A stretch of 64,000 nt of DNA from JAKFDK01 sp036676195 (GCA_036676195.1 JAKFDK010000046.1:3980-67979), one strand, 5' to 3'; counted from the stretch's first letter, positions 1-8,265 are shown. Notes: generated by a model not told the origin, from the letters alone. A program made the numbers and translations.

Positions 1-319
1 CTCGTGTCGAGGGTATTTCCCGTTCCAAAGTGTTACGCAGATCGCGCTCCACTTCCGCCACCAGTCGCTCACAATCTTCCATGGTGACCGCCCGTTTCTC
101 GCAGGCCCGTAACACCCCGGCCAGTACTTTTGCCCGGTCAAACGCTTCCCGGCGCCCATCCTTTTTTACCACAACGAGCGGGCCCATCTCGACAGTTTCC
201 ATGGTATTAAACCGTCGTCCACACTGGAGGCATTCACGCCGCCGCCGAATCGCCAACCCCTCGTCGGCATGGCGCGACTCCAGAACCTTACTTTCCCCAC
301 CGCAATAAGGGCACTTCAT
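1..319 (-). CDS. nrdR: Transcriptional repressor NrdR (partial, 3' end outside window)
   Basis: The gene starts at ATG 319 and runs off the left edge, so about 106 codons are visible of a family that is usually near 150 residues. The N-terminus starts MKCPYCGG and has a zinc ribbon with Cys3, Cys6, Cys30 and Cys33, followed by RRRRECLQCGRRF and the beginning of the ATP-cone domain (VVVKKDGRREAFDRAKV). NrdR proteins bind NrdR boxes upstream of ribonucleotide reductase genes and repress them in response to ATP/dATP. The identification is firm; no NrdR box was recognised in the visible sequence. Confidence 0.95.
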   Translation of the reverse strand, partial: MKCPYCGGESKVLESRHADEGLAIRRRRECLQCGRRFNTMETVEMGPLVVVKKDGRREAFDRAKVLAGVLRACEKRAVTMEDCERLVAEVERDLRNTLEREIPSTR

Positions 320-355
320 AACCAACCTCCGCCCGGCGGCGCGCTCCACCGATCT

Positions 356-563
356 TCACGGCTCCGGCCCCCTCAGGCCGCCAGGCCGCACAGCAAGCCA
401 AATTCTGGTTTGCACCAGATCTAGTGGCAACTCCGCAACTATACCCCTATATCTAGATTTCTTCGCCTCCACTGGCTTTCCTTCACGGAAAGTCAGCTTT
501 TCTAATCCTCTTCTCCACGACATCCGTCTGCCCGTAATACTCCGGCAATAGCAAACCCCTCAC
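356..563 (-). pseudogene. Small gene of unknown function, apparently frameshifted
   Basis: Two short reading frames join into one protein-like sequence. The first starts at GTG 563 (VRGLLLPEYYGQTDVVEKRI) and stops at TGA 483-485. The second frame is open from the same place, reads REGKPVEAKKSRYRGIVAEL and then PLDLVQTRIWLAVRPGG, and stops at 356-358, 36 bp before nrdR. Removing one T near 489-491 would fuse them into roughly 69 residues. The second part alone could start at GTG 472 behind AAGGA. I do not recognise the family. It may be a decayed gene, a sequencing error, or a +1 frameshift at CCG-TGA. The 564-732 stretch upstream shows nothing else convincing. Confidence 0.4.
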
Positions 564-732
564 GCACCATCGCCGGCTATCGGGGGCAGAGCCTGTCCAC
601 TTTACAGCCGGCCAGGCACTTACAGCGTGCCAGACTACCCAAGCGCAGCCAGCGCCTTAGGGATGGAAGATTCCTCTCGGGCGAGGATTTTCGCCAGACG
701 AAATCCTTCCCCTTGTGGGCAACCTGTGGACA

Positions 733-763
733 AGAAAAAACCGCCGGTATCACACCGACGGTC
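733..763 (-). terminator. Rho-independent terminator
   Basis: On the minus strand ACCGTCGGT, a GTGAT loop and ACCGGCGGT form a 9-bp stem with one G-T pair, followed by a run of six T. It lies about 35 bp after the stop of the gene at 798 and closes the pilus-side transcription unit. Confidence 0.85.
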
Positions 764-797
764 TCAAACAGGTGTCGCACCGATGCTACAGACGGAC

Positions 798-1298
798 CTA
801 ACGAGTGGTGCCGGTTAGTGGCCAAAGATCAATGGGAACGCCGCGCGGCTCTACCGTGGGCGGGTGGCCCACCAACAAGAAGTCCACCTTTATTCCATAT
901 AAAGCACTGTAGATGCGGATGATGTACGGCGAAATCGGATATTCACCACGCCCCATCTCGCCCAAATCCTGATCGGTATGCTCCAGATAATTGAGCCAGC
1001 GCTGCCACTGTTCCAGTGGCAGTCCTTCCCCCAGCACCAGGTTCAGGAAGTTGAAGCGCGGATACGTCCCGCCCTCCAGCAATTTGACTTTTGCTTGGTA
1101 GGGCAACTCAGCGTACCGCTTCATCAAAGATTTGCGGATACGCCAAAGGGTGACCTCATCGAAACCGGTCCGCTCCATCAGCTTGGCATCCACCGCCGTC
1201 CGGTGGTGGGCCGGCTTGCGGCGATGGAGTCTTAGACCCGGCAGCACTTGAAATTCCCCCTTCGTGCCGCAATCGGGGTATCCCAATGATGTCTCCAC
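798..1298 (-). CDS. Hypothetical protein
   Basis: A 166-residue protein I do not recognise. It is basic at the N-terminus. Its C-terminal part (YPISPYIIRIYSALYGIKVD then FLLVG) resembles the last helices of XRE/Cro-type DNA-binding domains, and an earlier stretch (FDEVTLWRIRKSLMKRYAEL) could be a helix-turn-helix, but no clear HTH is complete. It is the last gene of the minus-strand run that carries the type IV pilus genes, 41 bp after the FimT-like pseudopilin, and is followed by a terminator. The GTG at 1298 is the longest start; GTG 1247, behind AAGGGGG, is an alternative giving about 149 residues. Confidence 0.6.
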   Translation of the reverse strand: METSLGYPDCGTKGEFQVLPGLRLHRRKPAHHRTAVDAKLMERTGFDEVTLWRIRKSLMKRYAELPYQAKVKLLEGGTYPRFNFLNLVLGEGLPLEQWQRWLNYLEHTDQDLGEMGRGEYPISPYIIRIYSALYGIKVDFLLVGHPPTVEPRGVPIDLWPLTGTTR

Positions 1299-1339
1299 CC
1301 TAACAATGAATACGGAATTTCACTCCGTTCGGTTCGCGT

Positions 1340-1789
1340 TCACTGTTGCGTTGTCACCACCACCTCTCCACTCTGCCCATTCAGGGTCACCCGCCAGGTG
1401 ATTCCGCCCGTGCGCGGCCGCAGGTCCACATGTTGTGACACGGGATCAACGGGCAACCCCTGGGGTTGATACCCCATCCGTCCTCCCGGGGGCAGAATCC
1501 TGATCTCGGATCCAACCGCCTCGGCCGGCCGGACCGGACCGGCGGTGGGTGAGGTACCACAGTACATGGCAAACTGGCCCTGGCCGACAAACTCCACCCA
1601 ACAGGGGCTGCTCCGCGCAACCGCTTCCTGCCGGACTAAGCGCAGGTAACCCGCCAACCGGTACGCCATACTGCGGGCAGCGGCACGATCGGCCACCGCT
1701 ACCGCCCGGTAAGTCATCCCGGAAATAATGGTCAGTAGCATGAGGGTAGCGGCCAGTTCCGCCACCGTTACGCCTTGCTCGCCACGCAT
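1340..1789 (-). CDS. FimT/GspH-like minor pseudopilin
   Basis: This 149-residue protein has a class III prepilin leader: MRGEQG, then VTVAELAATLMLLTII. The cleavage site would be after Gly6, with Glu at mature position 5 and a hydrophobic helix behind it. The remainder is a small predicted beta-rich globular domain, as in FimT/GspH pseudopilins, which sit at the tip of type IV pili or type II secretion pseudopili. I chose the ATG at 1789 because AGGTGG lies 5 bp upstream; a GTG at 1798 would add three residues. It follows pilO by 10 bp in the same operon. Confidence 0.8.
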   Translation of the reverse strand: MRGEQGVTVAELAATLMLLTIISGMTYRAVAVADRAAARSMAYRLAGYLRLVRQEAVARSSPCWVEFVGQGQFAMYCGTSPTAGPVRPAEAVGSEIRILPPGGRMGYQPQGLPVDPVSQHVDLRPRTGGITWRVTLNGQSGEVVVTTQQ

Positions 1790-1799
1790 GAGCACCACC

Positions 1800-2675
1800 T
1801 CATCCCAACTGCGGCTGTTTCACCGCGGGTGCGGGCGGCGGTACGTGGCCGCCGGGTGTCGACTGAACCTTTGGGGGCTCGGGCACTGCAAGTCCAGGTG
1901 GCTGTGTTGCCGATTCCAGTGCAGGTGTGGCAAGGCCGGTAGTGCCACCACGGCTGTAGGCTTTGTGCACTTCCCCCATGAATTCGTCGATCCGATCGTC
2001 CAGGAAGGGGTCCACCCGTCCGGTGGCCGGGCGGGTGCCCAGCGTTTCCGCTTCAGATCCCGGCCCCTCCGAGCGAAAATAAACAAAAAATTGGTAATTT
2101 CCTTTAACCCGCGGATGCTGCCGGAGAAGGGCTTCGGCCTCCCAAGGCCTGCCCTGACTTGCCAACTCATTTGCGCGGGAGGCCGTTGCGGCCCTCCCAG
2201 CGTCCAGCTTCCACCGTGAGATGTTGATAAACAGCGGGACGGCCTGAAGGTTCTGTTGGAATAGAATGTGACTGGCAAACGTGCCATCCACCTCCAGGTC
2301 CATGGTGACCTGGATCCATTCTCCAACCGCTTTGCGGTCACCGGCCTTGAGGCTGTGGATTTGTACCCCCGCCTGCTGTTCAACCCGGCTTAGTAGGTGG
2401 ACAAAAGCTACTGCGGCGTGGCGCCCAGGTGTCAGGCCGTTGATCGCCTGTTCCCGGTTCTCCACCTCCGACTCCCTGGTCGCCAAATCGCCCTCTCTGG
2501 CCAGACGCTTATGGTCTTTCTCCAGCGCCGCTTCCGCTTCAGCCACCTGGGTGCGCCGGTCGTTTACGTTTTTGACCAAGGGCTGGTGTACCTTCAACAA
2601 GAACACGGCCGCTAACGCAACAGCCACCAGGGTGGCCACACCGATCTTTTCTCTCAAGCTGAGGGTCAGGCTCAT
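1800..2675 (-). CDS. pilO: Type IV pilus inner-membrane protein PilO
   Basis: This 291-residue protein has a short cytoplasmic start, one transmembrane helix at about 11-27 (GVATLVAVALAAVFLL) and a coiled-coil stretch at about 35-75. A PilO-type periplasmic domain follows, ending in a proline-rich tail (about 240-291). In the pilus machine PilM, PilN and PilO form the alignment complex that links the cytoplasmic ATPases to the fibre. The gene overlaps pilN by 4 bp, the usual order. The proline- and alanine-rich tail is longer than in typical PilO and has no recognisable fold. Confidence 0.85.
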   Translation of the reverse strand: MSLTLSLREKIGVATLVAVALAAVFLLKVHQPLVKNVNDRRTQVAEAEAALEKDHKRLAREGDLATRESEVENREQAINGLTPGRHAAVAFVHLLSRVEQQAGVQIHSLKAGDRKAVGEWIQVTMDLEVDGTFASHILFQQNLQAVPLFINISRWKLDAGRAATASRANELASQGRPWEAEALLRQHPRVKGNYQFFVYFRSEGPGSEAETLGTRPATGRVDPFLDDRIDEFMGEVHKAYSRGGTTGLATPALESATQPPGLAVPEPPKVQSTPGGHVPPPAPAVKQPQLG

Positions 2676-3217
2676 GGCACATTCCCCTCCTCGGGTACCA
2701 GCCGAACAGTCAGGTCGAGGACAAACCGGCCGTTCTCCCCCTGGACGGCCTGATGCATGTCCACACCTTCAACCCGGCTACTACCCGCCAGCCCGGTGAC
2801 AAGACCAGCCACATCGTTCATTCCATTGGCCTGCCCCTGCAGGCGAATCTGGTCTGCTCCGCCTTCAACGGTTTCCCAGCTCAGCCCGGCTGGCGTCGCG
2901 TCCTGAAAGTCGAGCAGGATCGGCCACCAGAGACGGCCCTTGAGCCTCCGGAAGGATTCCTCCACCTGGGCGGCTTTGTCTTCACGTTCTTTCAGCCGGG
3001 TCGCCCGGCCCAATTCCGCTTTCACCTGCTCATTCTCCATCTGCAGGGCGGGGAGTCGGGTCCCCAGTTTCATCTGTTCCTGCACCAGACCGCCATAGTA
3101 AAGCGCACCGCCAGAAATCAAGCAGAAAAGTACTCCGGCAGCCACAAACTGGGGCATACCCAAACGCCGGGCTGGTCGGTAATCCGCCGGCAGGAGGTTA
3201 ATCTGCGGGGTGTTCAC
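2672..3217 (-). CDS. pilN: Type IV pilus assembly protein PilN
   Basis: This 181-residue protein begins with the family's conserved cytoplasmic motif INLLP (residues 6-10), which binds PilM. One transmembrane helix follows (about 24-45), then a coiled coil and an extracytoplasmic alpha/beta domain. GTG 3217 overlaps the pilM stop by 4 bp and has a G-rich ribosome binding site. Together with PilM and PilO it makes the inner-membrane platform of the pilus. Confidence 0.88.
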   Translation of the reverse strand: MNTPQINLLPADYRPARRLGMPQFVAAGVLFCLISGGALYYGGLVQEQMKLGTRLPALQMENEQVKAELGRATRLKEREDKAAQVEESFRRLKGRLWWPILLDFQDATPAGLSWETVEGGADQIRLQGQANGMNDVAGLVTGLAGSSRVEGVDMHQAVQGENGRFVLDLTVRLVPEEGNVP

Positions 3218-4365
3218 CGCCCGCCCCCTCCCCTCAGCGCTGCCCCAACGGCCCCCAGCAACGCCGGTCCGGCTCCGGCAGCGTTTACATCAGCCCCCGG
3301 AGCGGCGGGAAAGTTGCCAAGCTGGACACACTGCACCCAAAACGGGTCCATCGCTTCCGGCCGGTCTCCCGTCGCCTCCACCAGTATGTTCCTGAAGGCT
3401 GCTTCCAGGTAGGGCAGGGCCGCCCAAGGCCCGGACAGGTACACGCGATGAATATTCACGAAGCGGTTCTGAATCAGAAAGAACTCCAGGGACCGCCCCA
3501 CGGCTTCAGCGACAGACCGCAGCCAGGGCTCACAAAAGGAGCCCACCATCCCATCCGGATTCACGCCCTCGGTCCAGAGGCGGGTCTGAGCTTCCGCAAT
3601 ACCGATTTCCAGCCCTTCCGACACAGCCGCCCGTAATTCACCGATGCCCCTTGGAATGGTGCGGGTCAATACAGGTACACCGCAACGAAAAATCGTCAGG
3701 GTTAGCCCGGCCTCCCCGCCCTCGAGGAGCACCAGTGCTGCCCGGGGGTTCGAACGGGTCGCACCCAGACTCTCCAGGGCCCGGTGGGAGCTGAGGCAGT
3801 CCACATCCAGGGCGATCAAGCGCAAACCGGCCATTTCAAAAGTAGTCACATATGACTGCGCCAACTGCCGTTGGGTCCCGGCCAGAAACACCGCCATTTG
3901 CCCCTCGACGATCTCCTCCATATCCGGCACAGGTGTAAAGTCGTAGACCAGTTCGTCGTCTGGCAGTGGCAAATATTGCGGTGCCTCAAACCGCAATGCT
4001 TCCCGTAGTTCGCGCAAGGGAAGGGGGGGCAGTGACACCAGGCGCATCAGGACACCCGGACCGCCGATACAAGCCGTCACCCGGCGCTGGCGGATCCCCA
4101 GGGCCTCACAAACGCTTTTGAGCGTCCCGGCCATCTCGGCCGGGTGCATAATCACGCCCTCTTCCAGAGCGTTGCAGGGTAGCGGCACCCAGGCGAAGGT
4201 CTGCAGGCACGGTCCCCGGCGCCCCCATGCCAACTGCACCAATTTCAGGCTGCCGCCCCCCAGGTCAATGCCCACAGCGGTCTGGGCCTGCCAGGGAATG
4301 GATCCCCTTTTAGGACCGAGACGGCTGCCCGGCGGCAGTGGGGCCGGGGCCGTGTGGATATGCAT
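3214..4365 (-). CDS. pilM: Type IV pilus assembly ATPase-like protein PilM
   Basis: A 383-residue actin-like protein of the PilM/FtsA family. The phosphate-1 motif is visible as VGIDLGGGSLKLVQL near residue 32. Later conserved parts include GPGVLMRLVSLPPLP, the FEAPQYLPLP motif typical of PilM, and an extended C-terminal subdomain. PilM binds the INLLP tail of PilN inside the cell. ATG 4365 has GGGGGG 10 bp upstream and was preferred over ATG 4389, which would add eight residues. It follows the PilX-like gene by 25 bp. Confidence 0.9.
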   Translation of the reverse strand: MHIHTAPAPLPPGSRLGPKRGSIPWQAQTAVGIDLGGGSLKLVQLAWGRRGPCLQTFAWVPLPCNALEEGVIMHPAEMAGTLKSVCEALGIRQRRVTACIGGPGVLMRLVSLPPLPLRELREALRFEAPQYLPLPDDELVYDFTPVPDMEEIVEGQMAVFLAGTQRQLAQSYVTTFEMAGLRLIALDVDCLSSHRALESLGATRSNPRAALVLLEGGEAGLTLTIFRCGVPVLTRTIPRGIGELRAAVSEGLEIGIAEAQTRLWTEGVNPDGMVGSFCEPWLRSVAEAVGRSLEFFLIQNRFVNIHRVYLSGPWAALPYLEAAFRNILVEATGDRPEAMDPFWVQCVQLGNFPAAPGADVNAAGAGPALLGAVGAALRGGGGR

Positions 4366-4390
4366 GGACCAGGTTCCCCCCTGTTGCATC

Positions 4391-4834
4391 CTACCTGTAT
4401 ATCACCACCGGCCTGTTGGTGAGTGCCGAATAGCTGATCTCCGCGGTCAATCGGTAGACAGCCGGGTATTCAGTTGATCCGGCCCTGCCTTCCGACGAAA
4501 CCAACAGAATCACGCACGGAGCCGTACAGTCCCAGGTAACCTGGGCTGAAAATGCGGGGCAGTCCGGGCAAATGTCTGTACTGCTCAGGTTCAGCGCCCC
4601 CGGCCCCTGGACCCAATTCAGCCCCAGTTCTTCTGTGACCCGGGCGATGACAGCGTGCAGGCCGGCCTCGGCAGCATAAAACGCCTGTTCAGATTCCACT
4701 TCACGCCTGGCTGCTTTGACGGCACTGCCGGCAAAACTCAGCAAAACGGCACCTGCAACCAGTAGTATGGCCATCACCACCAGCAGGACCGGGAGCGCCA
4801 TACCCCTCTCGTCTCCCCCGATGATCCGGCGCAC
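4391..4834 (-). CDS. PilX-like minor pilin
   Basis: A 147-residue protein with a prepilin-like start DERG then MALPVLLVVMAILLVAG. A Gly precedes the hydrophobic helix, but position 5 of the mature part is Val instead of Glu, as seen in PilX/GspK-type proteins that cap the fibre. The helix is followed by the EQAFYAAEAGLHAVI motif characteristic of the PilX N-terminal family. The GTG start at 4834 sits behind GGGGAGGGG and just after the stop of the PilW-like gene. Confidence 0.8.
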   Translation of the reverse strand: MRRIIGGDERGMALPVLLVVMAILLVAGAVLLSFAGSAVKAARREVESEQAFYAAEAGLHAVIARVTEELGLNWVQGPGALNLSSTDICPDCPAFSAQVTWDCTAPCVILLVSSEGRAGSTEYPAVYRLTAEISYSALTNRPVVIYR

Positions 4835-4837
4835 AAG

Positions 4838-5371
4838 TCACCCCTCCCCGTGCAGGTACAGGGCGGTACTGACTGTAGGGCCCAGCTTGGTGACGAGCTT
4901 CACACACATCAGCGCACCGGTCTGTGGCTCCGGGGGCCGGCATAATTCGTGCTCATTCTGGCCGCCCTGGGCCGGCAGATTAATCTCCAGACGAGACACT
5001 ACCCCGTCCAGGTCGCCCGCCAGACGCTGCGCCTCAGCACTGCCTTCCCGTCGGTACAGAGCGTCGCCATAAAGGCAGTAGGCCACTCGTGCCGTCCGGC
5101 CCGTAACCGCCAGTGCCCTGCCCCAGCCGGGGTTAGCGCCGCCGAGACAGTCACTTTCTTCATAGGCGGCAAACGCCATGCCCTGCCGTAAGTCCAGAAC
5201 AATCTGGTGGGACGCCTGCTGCAGGGACCCTATTGCTTCCAAACGCCCAACGACCCCCCGCTCCAGGCGGGCCTGGGCCGCGACGGTTGCCATCGCTGCC
5301 ACCGCAATGATGCTGAACACCGCCACCGCCAGCAGCATTTCCACCAGGGTCAGGCCAGTCTGCTCTTTCAT
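4838..5371 (-). CDS. PilW/GspJ-like minor pseudopilin
   Basis: A 177-residue protein with a clear class III leader: MKEQTG then LTLVEMLLAVAVFSIIAV, with Gly at -1 and Glu at +5. The GspJ/PilW assignment rests on size and order between the PilV-like and PilX-like genes. ATG 5371 overlaps the upstream stop (ATGA). Two Cys pairs in the globular part (about residues 74, 98, 144, 155) could form disulfides outside the membrane. Confidence 0.8.
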   Translation of the reverse strand: MKEQTGLTLVEMLLAVAVFSIIAVAAMATVAAQARLERGVVGRLEAIGSLQQASHQIVLDLRQGMAFAAYEESDCLGGANPGWGRALAVTGRTARVAYCLYGDALYRREGSAEAQRLAGDLDGVVSRLEINLPAQGGQNEHELCRPPEPQTGALMCVKLVTKLGPTVSTALYLHGEG

Positions 5372-6132
5372 GGGCGATCTCCCTGGATCGTGGCTAACCG
5401 CACCGCCACCCGGCTGCCCGCCCGGCCGTGGCGATCGTACTCCGCCCGCACATTCAGCACCCGCACCTGTGCAAATACCTGGCCCTGGGCATCCCGCAGT
5501 TCACGGCGAAGGACTTCGGCGGTGAGGGCCGTCTCGGTATTCGCGTCCAGTCCTGCCCAGGAACTCGGTGCAGGAATCTGTTTGGCCCACTCCAGCCTCG
5601 CCCTGACCAGATTCAGGGCAGATACCCGCTGCATCGCCTCGGTGGTCTCTCCCAGGCTGTAGGTTGACAGACTCAGCAGGCTGGCGATGACCACTGTGAA
5701 TAAAGCGCCGACCAGGGCGACCTCCAGCAGCAGGCTCCCCCGCTCCGAATCCAGGGCCTCCGGAGGGACCCTGCGGCCCGCCCGGGCCAACAGGTAGGCC
5801 CCCACCACCAGCCCGCCGATTCCGCTTGCAGCGGCGATGAGGCCGCCGTACAGGCCGGTCAGGGCAGCCACGGTGGCTACCAACAACTCAACCGTTGGAT
5901 AACGCCAGCCAATGGAGCGGCGACAGCCGGCGCACCGGCCACGCAACAGCAGGTAACTGAAAACCGGCACCAGTTCAAGGGGGCGCAACCGTCGGCCACA
6001 GGCCGGGCAGCCGGAGGGCGGCCACACCAGCGAGAGTCGTCGGGGCACCCGGTACAGAATCACGTTCACAAAACTGCCCGCCGCCAGGCCGAACACGGCA
6101 CCGCAGACGGCGGCGACTTCCGGCGGCACCAA
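5368..6132 (-). CDS. Fusion of prepilin-methylase domain and PilV-like pseudopilin
   Basis: This 254-residue protein joins two parts in frame. Residues 1-120 are the N-terminal half of a prepilin peptidase: GSFVNVILYRVPR, then two CxxC pairs (Cys42/45 and Cys67/70) and RYPTVELL with two further membrane helices. The GxGD aspartyl protease half is absent. At residues 129-160 a complete prepilin leader follows (SERG then SLLLEVALVGALFTVV; Gly132 at -1, Glu137 at +5), leading into a PilV-like globular domain. TTG 6132 has GGAGG 8 bp upstream. It is in the correct operon slot for pilV. The full prepilin peptidase must be encoded elsewhere. No stop or frame shift separates the halves. Confidence 0.75.
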   Translation of the reverse strand: MVPPEVAAVCGAVFGLAAGSFVNVILYRVPRRLSLVWPPSGCPACGRRLRPLELVPVFSYLLLRGRCAGCRRSIGWRYPTVELLVATVAALTGLYGGLIAAASGIGGLVVGAYLLARAGRRVPPEALDSERGSLLLEVALVGALFTVVIASLLSLSTYSLGETTEAMQRVSALNLVRARLEWAKQIPAPSSWAGLDANTETALTAEVLRRELRDAQGQVFAQVRVLNVRAEYDRHGRAGSRVAVRLATIQGDRP

Positions 6133-6158
6133 GGGGATTCCCTCCCAGGGCTAGGGTG

Positions 6159-6183
6159 GGGCGGCCCTCCCCGAGGGCCGCCC
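6159..6183. terminator. GC-rich hairpin downstream of the major pilin
   Basis: GGGCGGCCCTC (6159-6169) pairs perfectly with 6173-6183 over a 3-base loop. It lies between the major pilin and the next gene. There is no T run, so it is more likely a partial terminator or mRNA-stabilising hairpin that keeps pilin mRNA more abundant than the downstream minor genes. Confidence 0.6.
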
Positions 6184-6191
6184 AGCCAGTG

Positions 6192-6854
6192 CTAGTCGGT
6201 ATGGATGTCAGTCCGGCAGGCGTTGGCCGCAACCTGCGTCATGCAATAGGCGCCGATGGAACTCCTGTCAACCGGAGGGGTGGCGGTCGGGTTGCTGACC
6301 AAGGCGGCACCCGCCTGGTTAAGGATCTGGATGGTAGGGTTAGCCGCGTCGTTGTCCCACTGCAGGGTCACGCTGCCGTCGGTACCTTCCGGAATCACAG
6401 TTGTGTAGTTGGCGACTCCACTGGCGGCCGGCTGCAGCCAGATGGTGCCGCGGGTGTTATTGGCGGCCAATGCAAGCGGGTTGACACCGGGATCCATCAG
6501 CAGATAGCCCCTTGCCCTGTTGTTGGCGTCAGACCGGTTGACCACGTACAGGTAGTATTTTCCATAAGCGTTTTTGAAGTCCACGTCGAACTTGATATAG
6601 CCGCCAGTCTTTAACTCGTTCAGATTGGCCGGGAAAAAGGTCCTGTCGCTGTAGAAGCGTTCGATGGCGCCGCTGAGGACCTTCAGGTCAGCCCTGGAGC
6701 GCGCTTCCTTGGACTTAGAAATGACTTCAGTGATTCTCGGAACAGCGATCGCCGCCAGGACGGCCAGGATGCCGACCACTACCAGCAGCTCAATCAGCGT
6801 GAAACCTCCCTGATCCTTCAGCCGGGTCGCCAACCGCTCACGCAACCAGTGCAT
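6192..6854 (-). CDS. Type IV major pilin (prepilin)
   Basis: This 220-residue prepilin has leader ...LKDQGG then FTLIELLVVVGILAVLAAIA, the canonical cleavage site with Phe+1 and Glu+5. The N-terminal helix leads into a domain with pilin-like repeats of aromatic residues (KNAYGKYYLYVVN) and two late Cys residues (about 205 and 213) that could form a D-loop. It is the first gene after a strong promoter and its mRNA ends in a hairpin, as expected for the abundant subunit. AAGGAGG lies upstream of ATG 6854. Confidence 0.88.
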   Translation of the reverse strand: MHWLRERLATRLKDQGGFTLIELLVVVGILAVLAAIAVPRITEVISKSKEARSRADLKVLSGAIERFYSDRTFFPANLNELKTGGYIKFDVDFKNAYGKYYLYVVNRSDANNRARGYLLMDPGVNPLALAANNTRGTIWLQPAASGVANYTTVIPEGTDGSVTLQWDNDAANPTIQILNQAGAALVSNPTATPPVDRSSIGAYCMTQVAANACRTDIHTD

Positions 6855-6900
6855 CCATATCTTCCTCCTTCAATCCCTTTTATTGTCTTTTTCTGGTATG

Positions 6901-6930
6901 ATTTTACTTCCATGTGGATAGATATGTCAA
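6901..6930 (-). promoter_or_regulatory. Sigma-70 type promoter of the major pilin operon
   Basis: On the minus strand TTGACA (6925-6930) and TAAAAT (6901-6906) are 18 bp apart, about 45 bp upstream of the pilin start in an AT-rich gap (6855-6993). The -35 is a perfect consensus. Confidence 0.75.
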
Positions 6931-6993
6931 GACGCTTTTTGGTAAAAACTTGTTAGGTTTCATTTTTTGCTGCGAGTGAATTTTTACTGTGTC

Positions 6994-8202
6994 CTAACCA
7001 ATCAGGGTCCACATATCGAACATGGGGGCAACCAGGGCTATGACCACCGCCCCTACCATCAGGGCCAGGAACAGGATTAAGAGGGGTTCGAGTGCGCTGG
7101 ACAGGCGCTCGGCGGTGCGCTGGACCTCGTCTTCATAAAACTCGGCCACCCGCGCCAGCATCTTTTCCAGGGTTCCGGTCTCCTCGCCGATCCCGATCAT
7201 CTCCAGGACCATGGGCGGAAACAGCCCGCTCCGTGCCAACGGTGATACCAGACTCTGCCCCTTGCGCACGGAATCCAGTGCGGCCAGGATGGCTGCGCCA
7301 TATTGCCGGTTCCCCACCGCCCGCTCGGCAACCGCCAGGGCCTTCAGAATGGGGATGCCACTGGCCATCAGTCCGGTCAGGACTCGGCAGAGGCGGGCAA
7401 TACAGGCCTTTTTGACCAGATCGCCGAATACCGGCACACGCAGAATCAGGCGGTCCAGAATGAGCCCTGCCCATTCCTGTCGGAACAACTGGTACAGCCC
7501 GACACCAACTCCGGCCAAACTCGTCAGGATCAACCACCACCAGCGGGCAGCGAATTTGCTGGCGGTCAGCAGAATCCGAGTCGGCAGCGGCAACTCACCG
7601 CCCATATCGCTGAAGAACTGAACGAATTTGGGTACCACAAACAGCAGCAGCAGGGTCACCACGGTAACGGCCAGGGTCGAGACCACCATGGGATAAATCA
7701 TGGCCGAACGGACCTTCTGGCGCACCTGCTCCTCGCGTTCCATCTGGGTGGCCAGGCGTTCCATCACCACGTCCAGAATCCCCCCGACCTCGCCGGCCGC
7801 CACCATGTGCACCATGACCCGCGGAAACACCCGGGAACGAGCCAGGGCAGCGGCAAGGGTTTCCCCGTTTTCTACCGCGGACAAGGCCTGCTCCAGAGCC
7901 CGGCGCAGTGTTTGGTTACGACTCTGCCTGGCCAGTACCCGCAGGACGGTGACCACCGGCAGACCGGCCGACAGCATGGTAGAAAACTGGCGGGTCAATA
8001 GCACAATTTCCGCGACACTGACTATGTTCAGCAACGGCAGGCGACTGAGCAGTCCAGACAAGTCCCGGTTGGGTTCCAAGCTCAATACCAACAACCCCTG
8101 GGACCGCAGCCGCTCCACCGCTTCGCGGCTGCCCGGGGCTTCCAGGTGGCCCTGCAACAGCCGGCCATCGGGGGTACGGGCCCGGTACGAGAAGGCCGAC
8201 AA
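6994..8202 (-). CDS. pilC: Type IV pilus inner-membrane platform protein PilC (GspF family)
   Basis: A 402-residue protein with two T2SSF domains. It starts with the usual FSYRARTPDGRLLQGHLEA stretch. Three membrane segments are visible (about 165-190, 215-235 and 375-400). PilC sits in the cytoplasmic membrane and couples the PilB and PilT motors to pilin insertion or removal. I chose TTG 8202 because GGGAGG is 8 bp upstream; GTG 8211 overlaps that site. It is separated from pilT by a terminator and from the major pilin by that gene's own promoter. Confidence 0.9.
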   Translation of the reverse strand: MSAFSYRARTPDGRLLQGHLEAPGSREAVERLRSQGLLVLSLEPNRDLSGLLSRLPLLNIVSVAEIVLLTRQFSTMLSAGLPVVTVLRVLARQSRNQTLRRALEQALSAVENGETLAAALARSRVFPRVMVHMVAAGEVGGILDVVMERLATQMEREEQVRQKVRSAMIYPMVVSTLAVTVVTLLLLFVVPKFVQFFSDMGGELPLPTRILLTASKFAARWWWLILTSLAGVGVGLYQLFRQEWAGLILDRLILRVPVFGDLVKKACIARLCRVLTGLMASGIPILKALAVAERAVGNRQYGAAILAALDSVRKGQSLVSPLARSGLFPPMVLEMIGIGEETGTLEKMLARVAEFYEDEVQRTAERLSSALEPLLILFLALMVGAVVIALVAPMFDMWTLIG

Positions 8203-8225
8203 ACCTTTCACCTCCCTTTTGCCCG

Positions 8226-8265
8226 TAGCAAAAAGGGGCCGCCTTCCGGCGACCCCTTTTTGCTA
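8226..8265 (-). terminator. Strong terminator between pilT and pilC
   Basis: TAGCAAAAAGGGG (8226-8238) and CCCCTTTTTGCTA (8253-8265) are perfect inverted repeats around a GCC-TTCC-GGC loop region. On the minus strand the GC core is followed by TTTTT. The stem contains the pilT stop codon. The symmetric A/T tracts would let it work in either direction. Confidence 0.85.

Noticed and set aside
684..707. AGGATTTTCG / CGAAATCCT hairpin with one bulge
   Set aside because: Short and imperfect, with no T run; a second loosely similar AGGA...GGCGAA sequence near 37210 was not close enough to call a repeat family.
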